NCBI GenBank assembly: GCA_036768485.1
Contig: JAVLUZ010000508.1
Location: forward strand, 682,001 to 746,000
Direction of reading: 5' to 3'
DNA from: Mermis nigrescens
Taxonomy: Eukaryota; Nematoda; Enoplea; Mermithida; Mermithidae
Length of the DNA: 64,000 nt
In this document: piece after piece, positions 32,201 through 44,200 of the stretch
Position numbering within the stretch: position 1 is the stretch's first letter
How the letters are laid out: the number at the start of each line of letters is the position of its first letter
Position numbers and translations under genes: made by a program
Notes under the pieces: generated by a model
Told to the model about the DNA's origin: nothing
The model's input: only the letters and a program-made list of their open reading frames with translations
Databases searched by the model: none

Positions 32201-35200
32201 CGGCGATTTTCAGCTGACGGAACGTTTTTTCGCATCATAGCAGTGAAAATATAATTTTTCGATTAATTTTTTATGTACTTTACCCGAAAAGCGCCAAAAA
32301 TTGATCAATTTCTGTTTTTTTTAATTTTAAAAGTGATATAATGCGGTTAAAATGGACTAAATTCCCTTTAAATATCCGAAATTACCACAAAAAGACGTTT
32401 TATAGACTATTTTGACCATTTTGGTCGTTTAAACAAAGAACTTCGTGAACGTAATATCGACTGTTTTGGATTTCTGAGATTTCACCCCTGCCTATCCCGA
32501 CCTTTTGCATCTATGGTTAAGAGGATTTAAATCTCTTCAGAAAAGTTTTAATCCCCTCCCCAGAAATTTTCTAACTATCCATCCTCTCAGAGTTCGCGAC
32601 TTCTCAACAGTTTTTGAAAAATCGATAGAAGGGGTGCTGTTTTAAGCGTTTTTAGCTACGAGTATTGTTTCCTGGAATGCGTCAAATTTTCGTCGCCTCG
32701 CCTCAAATACTCATTTTTGGATAAGGTTTTGTTCATTTTTTTATTTTTTTTAAATTTTTAAGGTCGCTATGCTCTAGAAAGATAGAGCATGTTCAGAAAC
32801 GCGGAAAAACGATGTATTTGAGGCTGAAAAAGGTACTGTAAACTTTCACACCCCCAAAATCCCGATACCGTGCGTGTCTGGTGGAGAGAATGAAAAAAAC
32901 GTAGGTTTTGGCGGCGTAGTTCGTGTGATAGAGAAATATCTTGATACCAACGTCTAATTAGGAGGTTGTTTTGCTGAGAAATAATCTCCAGCCGGCTTCT
33001 ACAACATGGTCGCAAAACATCAACAGTCCGACCGGGATCACCAGGGGCGGATTAAGGGGGGGCGACCGCCCCCCCCATTTGCCCAAAATAGTGCGCAAAA
33101 TTAAGGATTTTTGAGCGGTTTTAAGCGATATTCGGGTTAAAATGGCTAATTTTTCCGCCCAAGTCAGGGTTCCCCCTTAGGAAAATCCTGGATCCGCCAC
33201 TGGGGATCACTTAAATAATTTGAGTTTTTCTGATACCGCGTGAGAGTACCAATATTTAGGGAGTAGAATTTTGATGCTATCTAATTTAATCCGATTTTTA
33301 AGCTCATTTATTTGTTCATTTACCGTTTCTATATTCGTTGAAAAGAAATCAAGAGAGCGGGTTTATTGGTCTCACATTTTTTGGCGAGTTTTTCCTTAAT
33401 TAGCTTTTTGATCGCGGGAACTGGTGTTAATATACCAATAATAATAATAATAATTGATTGGCGGCTTAAATGTTGCCGTTTGCTCATTTTGTCAACTTTT
33501 GCTAAGAAAATGAACAGCCGCGTATTTGACGTGATAACGAAGTTGATCTGCGGCGATTTAGCGGCGAATTTGGACGAGTTGGCCCGGCGCTTTTGCTCTC
33601 AGCAATCTTCGTCTCAACGCATTTGCGGTCGCGTGTTCAGAAACGGCGAAGTCACCTACACTTGCAGGTCGGCCATCGTAGACGTAAATGCTCGAAATTT
33701 TGGGTAGAGGTATCCGGCCAGTTTAAAGGGTAGGGGGTAAATGACTTCCAATATTCGGCCAAAAATCATCTCAAAACGGTCCAAAAATTCGATTTGGTTT
33801 CAAAAATCGGGGATGGGGGTCATCAGTTTTCAGGCTTTAGGGGATTGGGATGGGGAGCGACCGACGCTGGGATGGCATCCCCCATCCGCCCCTATACGCA
33901 TGTCGCGTTTGCCATCAATTAAGGTCAGTTTCCAGAACAAACGGCTCAAATGTTTTTGTGTGCGAAATTACAAATTGCCACTTAGACGCTTGGAGCTCAG
34001 GCACGTAGCTGAGGGGGGACTCAGAGGGTCCAGACTCCCAAAGTTCAGAAAAACCCGGAAAAATAGGACTTTTTACACGTTATTTTGTGCTATGTTAGGC
34101 TCAGATACCCCAAAATTGGTGTTGGTCCCCCAAAAGTAGGAGGGCCAGCTACATGCCTGTTGGAGCTATCACATTATACAGTGATCGCCATGAAATATGA
34201 CGCACTATCATCCTCATAATTATAATAGATAATGCGTTGCGAAGCGCCAGCGTTCCGCCTATCATGCGTTATCATCTCTTTTTATTATTATACACTATTA
34301 ATCTGAATCATTCCGTTAATCAGGCGATGCGAACGGCGCAATTTTGCTATTAATAGTGCCAACAAGAAGGAAGTGCGCATGTGAATGCTGGAGCGATGTA
34401 CGTGAATGTCGTTCTATATTTAGGCGAGCCGGTCTTTATTGCATACCTTTCTGCAAAATTCTTCGTCGTCCGGTCGTCGGCTGGCAAAAATATTGATTTT
34501 AATGTCGCTTCGCCTAAATATAGAATGACATTCACGTGCACTTTAAGCATTCACATGCTGTTTCTTCTTGTTGGCGCTATTAATAGCTCAATTGTGTGTC
34601 TCGCATCCTTCAGATTAAAGGAATGATACAGATTAATAGCGTATAATAATAAAAAAGAGATGATAGCGCATGATAGACGAAACGCGGCGCTCATGGCGCA
34701 TCATCTATTAAAATTCTGAGGATGATAGTGCGTCATCTTTCATGACGATCACTGTATTATACTCATTTAATAATTGTTTATCGTTTACTGCCGGGTTATA
34801 TACGTTGGTTAGTAAGACTGCGTTGTTAGCGAGTGGTTTATTCTTAGGACGTGCGCTACGGACGCCACGTGCGTTTTGTGCTACGAATGTTTCTCGAATT
34901 CGTCGCACAAGGATCACAAGTACCGGGTGAGTTGCGTTGCGCATTAATTAGGTACTTTTCGTTAATATAACGTGACTCGGTGTTGCGCATTTAAAGACGT
35001 CGGCCAGCGGCGGGTCGGGATACTGCGACTGCGGCGACGTCGAGGCGTGGAAGTCGGATCCGTTTTGCGGTAGACATCAGGCCGCCGACCCGTCCCACCT
35101 CACCGACTACGCGCAGCCCCCGGATCGATTGATCGCCGACGGCCGGGTGGTACTCCGCTCCCTCCTCTCCTACGCCCTGCAATTGCTGTGCTGGGAATAC

Positions 35201-38200
35201 AGCGATATACTGCCCAGGGACCTCAGCCTCAGGTGAGGCAGCCTTTCGTTCTATTCCGCCGCACGTCAAATTTCTTAGCCTTACGAAGCGCCGTATAATT
35301 TTCCGGGCGTAGGACCGCCTTCCATTGAGCTTGTCATTTTTGAACGTTTTAAAAGGCTTTAAATTGCAGAAAGGCCCGCTTTACTACCGATCGCCTTATC
35401 AATTCTCCAATAAGCGAAACGTGGGAGGCGGCGGTCCTTAAAATTTGGAGGCGTTAGTGCGCCATTCGCGTTGAATCGTTATTTCCTTGCTGACATACGT
35501 GGGGAATGGATCTTGGTTCTGTGGGTACCGGAACCCCTTTTGTTGAGGTTGGTTGGTTGGTCAATGAAGAGGTTGTTTGTGAGAAGGTTGACATAAGGGC
35601 AGGCCCATATCCATGATTTTATATAGAGGAAGCCGAAAATTTAGAATTCAGATATCTCGAGGAACCATAAGGAGATAGACGAAAATAAAGGCAGTTTTGA
35701 GCGTATCTCGGCGAGCTCTATATAACGATGAAGAAAATTTTTGAATAATTTCAACTTTATTTTATATTGATCCCTATACAACAAATTTATTGTTTAATTT
35801 ATCTGCACAACTGATTTCTCATCATTCAATAGACGAATAATTTCTCAGCTTCTGTCTTGTATTTAATTCTTGTCCTTTACAAAGGCAAACAATACAGAAA
35901 CAATTCGGCGCAAAGCGCCGAAAGAAATTTGACATCTTTTACATGTCTAGATCAAATTTGAACGGTCTTGAGCAGGCTCGAAGACAGAAAATTTAGATAA
36001 GCAATAAATCCGGCGCGAAGCGCTGGAAAAAATTTCATGATCCGGTGCTTAGTGCCGGAAAAAATTGACATGCTATCCATGGCTAACTCGAATTTGAGCG
36101 ATTTTGAGCGGTTTAGAAGACAAAACTATGCATGAGCGGAGCAGTAAATGTGAAGCGCGCGAAGCGCCGGAAAATTTTGCATTTACTGGCTCGAAAGTAC
36201 GCTAAAAACCTGTTTTAGCGATGTTTTAGACAACATCCTTTTAAAAATTCTTTTAGCGAATCTTAAAAGCGTGATCGAGCATTGCATAGAATATGAACAT
36301 TGAATGAACACAACACATGATCTTGTTTGCCCAAAGCTTCAGAGGAAAACAGTAATCAGCGTATCTCTTGTTATCCAGCAATTTAAAATTATGACTTTCT
36401 TTCACTAGCGGATCCAGGAAAAAATTTTGGGGGGCGGTCCGAAAATTTGAAGTCAGATATCTCGAGAACCATTAGGAGATAAGCGAAAATAAAGGCAGTT
36501 TTGAGCGTATCTCGGTGAGTTCTAAACGATGGTGAAGACAAATTTTAAACTAAGATTTCAAAAATTTTTCACCTTACTCAATATTGATATGCAGAAAATT
36601 GATCATTTAAGCTATCTGCACAACCAATTGCTCATAATGCAATTCACGAGTGATTTCTTATCTCCTGTCTTTGTATTTAATCATTTTGCTTTACAGAGAA
36701 AGATTATACAGATAATAAATAATTCGGCGCGAAGCGCCGAAAAATTGACATATTCTGCAAGTCAAGCTCAAATTTGAGCGGTTTTGAGCGGGCTATAAGA
36801 CAAGAAACATAGATAAACAATAAATCCGGCGCGAAGCGCCGGAAAAAATTCATGTTCTCTATGTCATAACTTAAATTTGAGCTGTTTTGAGTGAGCTAGA
36901 AGGCAAAAACTATAGCTGAACAAAGAATCCAGCGCACAGCGCTGGAAAGAAATTGACATGCTCTCTATGTCTAACTCAGATTTGAGCGATTTTTAGCGTT
37001 TAGAGGACAAAACCATACATAAACAATAAATCCGACGCGAAGCGCCGGAAAATTTTGAGTTTGCATAACTCAAAAAACGCAAAAACCCTATTTTGGCGGT
37101 GTTTTAGACGTGCTTCACTAATTTTCCATTTTTCCCTTTGGGGGACCCTTGGTAAAAACAAAATTTCTTTTTCATTTCGGAGATGGGGCGGTCCTGCCCA
37201 ACGAGTCAGTTCACACATTTACATTGCCCGATTATGCCTTGGACACAAAAAATGCAAGAAACACCCTCGCTTTTACAGCTGAAGGATCTGGGGGACGCGC
37301 TCAAACGCTCCCAGCTGGATCCAAGGCGGAGCCCCGGAAAATTTTGTAAAATGAAATGTTGAAATGTAACGTTAAAACTTTCACAAAATCGGCCGAATTA
37401 TGGTTCTAAACTCAGCCTAAAAACAGTTAACCAGCCTTTTCATACTTACAAACCATTACAAATTCTTGCTTTGAAATGCGTTCTGAACTGAAAAACGAAA
37501 CGAAAAATTGCCGATAACTGGCACACACCTTTAACACGATGTCCAACCAGCGTTTAGAGTTTCAACCGATAAATAGTATAGTTACATTAAATCACTGAAG
37601 CACTGGAATATTTTGACTGCTTTAAACACAATGCTGGAACAATAAAACGAAAAATAATGATGAAACGGCGCGAAGCGCCGAAAATTTTTGACGTTTTGGC
37701 GTTTTTAGCTCAATTTTGGGCGCATTCCAACGTATATCTGCTGCTCAAAAAATTTTTAAAAAGGGTTTTGGGGGCGGCCGCCCCCCCACCCTGGATCCGC
37801 GCCTGTTTCTTTGATAGTCATGGAAAATCAGATACTCCCGTAGCTTCTGGTTATTCGTTTTTTGGATTACTTCTGTGGCTCGAGGTGATAAAGTACAATT
37901 TTGGGACCTTTACTCTTTTACTCAATTATGTAGCTTCTTTAGGATACACACAATGTAAAGACGCAGTATATTCAGCGCAAAGCGCCAGAAAATTTTGATA
38001 TTATTATCCAAAGCTCGGCTCAATTTTGCTGTTTTCTGGAGATCAGAAACGGAAGAAATAAATCTGGCAAGGAGCGCCAGAAGATTACGATATTTTTTAT
38101 CATTCTAAGGACAACTTTGAATCTTTCTAAAGTTTAGTAATGCAGAAAGTGTATCTGGCGCGAAGCGCTGAAATTTCGGCGTTTTTATCATTTTATCATT

Positions 38201-41200
38201 TCGATTTCGCATCGCATCTTTTTTAAGATAAGAACTACAAAAAAATTTGTATGCCTAAACATGCTATCTGAAAATAGCTTGTAGATTTAAGTGATGGCGC
38301 GGAGCGCTGAAAAATGGGTATTTTTATGCTAGAATAAGTACAAAACCGATAGTTTCACAAATAAAAATTCTGGAAAAATTGAGCATGAATTTCCCCTCGA
38401 TATGGACCTGCGCACAAGTGCAAAACAATTTACCATTTTGTCGCAGAAAAAAAGAATCTCGCGGATTACACTGAAAATTTTGCCCATTTTTATTGTGTTT
38501 TATTCAATTTTGGCATTTCACTATTAAAAAATGCAAATTATTATTATGTCGACGCCAAGAGCCGGAAATTAGCATTCGTATCATTTTAAATTCTAGTTAA
38601 TTTCAAAATTAGAGGATACTATAAGTATATATGTTACCTAACATACATAAGCACGCTCAGGTTTTTCAGGGTAGTGACTGTCTGGAACATGCAGGGTTGG
38701 TTTTAATAGATGCATGGCCGATCTGGGGTCAGAATTGAGCTTTCTGGGCCGAAATGACCTCAAAAACTGGTATAAGCGCTAGAATCACGTTAAAACTACG
38801 TTATTATACAGTTTCTGGTCAATTTAAAGCACTTTTAAAAAATTTGCAATTTTCATCCGTTTTTGCCTTTTTTGCCTCATTTTTCCGAGAAAATTTCTAT
38901 TTTTTCAATTCTGGGGGTCTAGACCCCGAACCCCCATGTGCATGTCTGGTCGTGTGACCACATAAGACAATTTAAATCATAAAATTAGGCGTAGAGTATG
39001 CGCATTGATAATGTGACCTGTTGCTTTTAAAATTGCTTAGCTGTATGCAAATGCTATACTATGAGAAAATGAAACCCTGAAAACCGTATTGCTTCTAGCA
39101 GCCCGTATCCAAGGCTGGGTTATTTAGAAATTTTGGAATGAAAAGATTTTCGGTGGGAGAATAGCCAGAATATTGAAAAATAGATATGATGTATTCCAAT
39201 GAAACTTTGCACACAAACACGACATTTTCCGACGTGTTTTGCCTTTTTGAATCACATCTGCTGCTTCTGGTTATATAATAAATTTAAGTCACTCAGCAAA
39301 AATTTTAAGACTTCTACTCAGGAGCGGATTTAAGGGTGTGGGGCTAAAAAACGCTATTTTATACAGGAAAAGCAAATTTTCTGGGTTGATTGGCTGGTTG
39401 ATTAATTGGTAGGTTGGTTGGCTAGCCGATTAGTCGATTGTTTGCCCGGTTTGTTAGTTAGTTGGATGGTTAGTTGATTGGTTGCCCTGCTGGTTGCTTA
39501 GCTTGTTGATCGGTTGGTTGGCTGCCTGCTTGGTTGATTGGTTGTTTGTTTGTTTGGATTAGTAGGTTGGATGGTTGATTGCTTGCTTTGGATCGTGGAT
39601 TGGTTGGTTGGTTAGTTATCTAGTCGCTTGAGTTGGTTGGTTGGGTTGTTTGGTTGGTTGGTTGGCCATTTAGTTGATAGATTGGTTGGTTGATTGGTAT
39701 GTTGGTTGATTGGTTGGTTGATTGGTAGGTTGATTGGTAGGTTGGTTGGTTGGTTAGTTGGTTGGTGGGTTGGTTAGTTGGTTGGGTGGTTGGCCATTTA
39801 GTTGGTTGGTTAGCTGGTTGGTTGGTTGGTTGGTTGGTTGGTTGGTTAGCTGGTTGGTTGGTTGGCCATTTAGTTGGTTGATTGGTTGGTTGATTGGTAG
39901 GTTGGTTGATTGGTAGATTGGTTGGTTGATTGGTTGGTTGGTTGGGTGGTTGGTTGGTTGGGTGGTTGGTTGGTTGGTTAGATTGGTAGGTTGGTTGGTT
40001 GGTTAGTTGCTTGGTTGGTTGGCCACTTAGTTGGTTGGTTAGCTTGTACGTTGGTTGGCCATTTAGTCAGTTGGTTAGCTTGTTGGTTGGTTGATTGGTT
40101 GGTTGATTGGTAGGTTGGTTGGTTGGTCAGTTGGCTGGTTGGTTGGCTGGTTGGTTGGCTGGTTGGTTGGTTGGTTGGTTGATTGGTTGGTTGGATGGTT
40201 GGTTGGTTGGTTAGTTGGTTAGTTAGCTGGTTGGTTGGTTAGTTGGTTGGTTGGTTGGCCATTTAGTTGGTTGGTTAGCTGGTTGGTTGGTTGGTTGGTT
40301 GATTGGTAGGTAGGTTGGTTGGTTGGTTGGTTAGTTGGTTGGTTGGTTGGTTGGTTGGCCATTTAGTTGGTTGATTGGTTGGTTGACTGGTAGGTTGGTT
40401 GATTGGTTGGTTGATTGGTTGGTTGATTGATTGGTTGGTTGGTTAGTTGGTTGGTTGGTTGGTTAGTTGGTTGGTTGGTTAGTTGGTTGGTTGGTTGGCC
40501 ATTTATTTATTTTTAGCTGGTTGGTTGGTTGGTTGGTTGATTGGTAGGTTGGTTGGTTTGTTTGTTGGTTGGTTGGTTGGTTGGTTGGTTGGCTGGTTGG
40601 TTAGTTGGCTGGTTGATTGGTCCATTTAGTTGGTTGGTTTAACTGGTTGGTCGGTTGGTTGATTGGTTGGTTGATTGGTAGGTTGCTTTGTTGGTTGGTT
40701 AGTTGGTTGGTCGGTTGGTTGGTTGGCCATTTACTTGGTTGATTGGTTGGTTGATTGGTAAGTTGGTTGATTGGTTGGTAGGTTGGTTGATTGGTTGGTT
40801 GATTGGTTGGTTGGTTGATTGGTTGATTGATTGGTTGATTGGTTGGTTGATTAATTGGTTGATTGGTTGGTTGGTTGGTTTGTTAGTTGGTTGGTTGGTT
40901 AGTTGGTTGGTTGGTTGGCTATTTAATTGTTTGGTTAGCTGGTCTGTTGGTTGGTTGATTGGTTGATTGATTGGTAGGTTAGTTGGATGGTTGCTTGATT
41001 GGTAGGTTGGTTGGTTGGTTAGTTGGTTGATTAGTTGTTTGGTTGTTTGGCCATTTAGTTGGTTGGTTAGCTGGTTGTTTGGTTGGTTGGTTGGTTAGTT
41101 GGTTGGTCAGTTGGTTGGTTGGTTGGTTAGTTGGTTGGTTGGTTGGCCATTTATTTATTTTTTAGCTGGTTGGTTGGTTGGTTGGTTGGTTGGTTGGTTG

Positions 41201-44200
41201 GTTGGTTGGTTGGTTGGTTGGCTGGTTGGTTGGTTGGTTGATTGGTCCATTTAGTTGGTTGGTTAACTGGTTGGTCGGTTGGTTGATTGGTTGGTTGATT
41301 GGTAGGTTGCTTTGTTGGTTGGTTAGTTGGTTGGTCGGTTGGTTGGTTGGCCATTTACTTGGTTGATTGGTTGGTTGATTGGTAGGTTGCTTTGTTGGTT
41401 GGTTAGTTGGTTGGTCGGTTGGTTGGTTGGCCATTTACTTGGTTGATTGGTTGGTTGATTGGTAGGTTGGTTGATTGGTTGGTAGGTTGGTTGATTGGTT
41501 GGTTGATTGGTTGGTTGGTTGATTGATTGGTTGATTGGTTGATTGGTTGGTTGATTAATTGGTTGATTGGTTGGTTGATTGGTTGGTTAGTTGGTTGGTT
41601 GGTTAGTTGGTTGGTTGGTTGGCTATTTAATGGGTTGGTTAGCTGGTTGGTTGGTTGGTTGATTGGTTGATTGATTGGTAGGTTAGTTGGTTGGTTGCTT
41701 GATTGGTAGGTTGGTTGGTTGGTTAGTTGGTTGGTTAGTTGGTTGGTTGTTTGGCCATTTAGTTGGTTGGTTAGCTGGTTGTTTGGTTGGTTGGTTGGTT
41801 AGTTGGTTGGTCAGTTGTTTGGTTGGTTGGTTGATTGGTAGGTTGGTTGGTTGGTTGATTGGTTGGTTGATTGGTTGGTTAGTTAATTAAGTGGTTAGAT
41901 GATTGGCCACTAGTTGGTTGATTGGTTGTCCTCTTGGTTGGCTGGTTGATTGGTTTTGCTTGATTATTCATTATCTCTCAATCTTTCATTATCTTTCTTT
42001 TCACTATTATTCAAATTAAAACCTTAATCTTCTATGGCCACCGGGAAGAGGTTCTGTGGGTACCAGGTGGCCACAGGGTGGTCACAGTGGACGGCATTCC
42101 CCACCTATGCTTGCTGAAAAATTTAACCGTAATCTACTCAATATTTAAGCTTTTGTAATGGGAGATTAGCATTTTGGCATTCCGTAAAGATTACACGGAA
42201 GACGACGAACGTACGAGTAGTGGCTCCAAATTTTGGGTCGAGGGTCCCGGGCGTTCTTACGGAGGGGGTATAAATGAACTCCAATCTTCAATCTGAAGGG
42301 CTAAAAAATTTTTTTTTCAAATGGGAGAAGGGGTTCGAAAATTTTCAAATTTCCAGGGCTGAGGGGACGACCAACTTTGAGTAGCAGGAGAGGATCCCCT
42401 ATTACGAATGTTACGACGTTTGAGCACGGGCCTAGGTAGATTAAATAGGGCGATTCTCTGCGTTTCTCGATACGCTCCGTATGTCGAGTTCATTAAATTT
42501 GGAAATTTCCTAAAAGGCGGTTTCTTACCAATAAATTCTGCAGTGCTTACACTGTGAAAGTTGACGCACTCATTATTGTAAGACTAATGTCAGATAATGC
42601 GTTGTGAGCGCCGCGTTTTGTCCATTACTCTGTATCAATTTGTCTTTTTTATTATACGATATTATTCTCTAACATGCCGTTAATGCACTGATGCAGACGG
42701 AGCAATTTAGCTATTAACAGCATCTAGAAAACGAAGCGCGGATAAAGCCATTCACGTGCGCGCTAGAGTTTTCTTGATGCTGGTAATGGCTAAATTGATC
42801 CGTATGTGCATCGCCGCATTAAGGGCATGTTAGGGAATTATATCCTATAATTAAAAAAACAAGTTGATACAGCATAATGGACAAAATGCGGCGTTTGCGA
42901 CGCATTATCTAACATTAATCTTACAATAATGGTGCGCCAACTTTCATGGCGAGTACTGTATACTAAATAGCAAAACTCAAAGCGTCAAAATGCCGGAAAG
43001 TGTTCATTTTGTGCTCGCTTTATGCCAGTTTCAAGCAATCATTAAAATGTTTAAAATTTAAATGTTGTACAGACAATTTGTGAACGAAAAACACGAGTTT
43101 TAACTTTTCTTCTTCTGGTCGCGGTATCCGCAAATATGTACGTACGTACGTTAAAGTCTAGCGCTCTAGACCATTGATGCGTACGCAGTAGAGATCTTGG
43201 ATTTTCCTAAGCGGGGGTGATACTTCAACTTTGCCCAGAACAGTCAGAAATAGGTCCAAAAATGTGCCCCTCACTTCCAAGACTCAAGTCACTGTCAGAA
43301 GATTTTTGGTTAGAACTAATTTCCATTACGGATCTTGATCTTCATGTATGATTTTGTTACACGATCGTGATTTACACACGATCGTGGGGGATTTGGGGGT
43401 TCAACCCTCCTCAAAAAATTTTCAACCACCCCAGAAATTTTTTCAATTTTTTTTTCAACTTCGCGATTCTCAGAAATTTCCAAGAATTTTCTGAAAATTA
43501 GCAAAAAAGGTCTTTTTCTAAGCGTTTCAGCTACTTTTGTTTTAACCATACTTTGTTCAATTTATTCAACTTTTAAATTTTGTTTGCAATTTTTTTTTGT
43601 GTTTTTATGCTCTCGAAATATAGAGACCTTCAGAAAGGCCGAAAAATAATGTTTTTGAAGCGACCCAATCCACTATGTTTAGGCCCGAAAAAGCACTAAT
43701 TTCACCGCCCCCAAAATTCTCATGCTATGCATGCCTTGTTTTTTGCTAAAATTAAAAAGTTCCATCACTTTTTGGCACAAAACTGCTTAAAATTGTGAGA
43801 TTTCTCCAAAAAGTTTTGCACCAGAAGCAGGAAACGACCGAAGCTTCGGCTTCGGCCAAAGCTGTGGTGTTTTCTTGCTCCAGCCTTTAGCCGAAGCAAA
43901 ATGGCAGCAAAGCTGGAGCCGGAGCTTTTTTCACAGCCACAGCTTTTTATTCCCGTTAGAATTTAGACAATGTGCAATCTAACTAACCTCAGACAGCACA
44001 ATTCATCTCAATTTATCTCCTTGTCATCTTAAGTTTTTTTTTATAAATAAGCTCACCACAATAATTTTAACTACACAGCACACACACAACAAGTCATCAT
44101 TAACTTAAGTTGAATCGTCTATCGGGCACTGTTTTTTATTTTTGTACGGGACAGATTTTTAGGTTTGTACAAAGATTTTTTGAGCGATCTTTGTACGTAC

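Larger units (their letters stand above)
35494..42109. mobile_element. 6.6-kb composite element in UBR intron 5, exact 8-bp duplication
   Basis: The termini are CATACGTGGGGAATG and the inverted CATTCCCCACCTATG (14 of 15 paired). It is flanked by CTTGCTGA at 35,486-35,493 and 42,110-42,117. GGTTCTGTGGGTACC occurs near both ends in direct orientation. The contents are two K-family elements with hairpin arrays, further hairpin repeats and a 2.57-kb TTGG array. There is no transposase, so it would depend on one in trans. Confidence 0.88.

Noticed and set aside
33741..34139. 132-residue frame after UBR exon 3
   Set aside because: It is intronic, overlaps a family P MITE and shows no similarity to UBR.
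34350..34944. Frames on both strands between UBR exons 3 and 5
   Set aside because: They lie in the palindromic DNA element or are shadows of UBR exon 4.
39383..41955. Open frames of Trp/Leu/Val/Ile/Gly or Asn/Gln/Pro/Thr as membrane or low-complexity proteins
   Set aside because: They are translations of a TTGG tetranucleotide array and occur in several frames on both strands.
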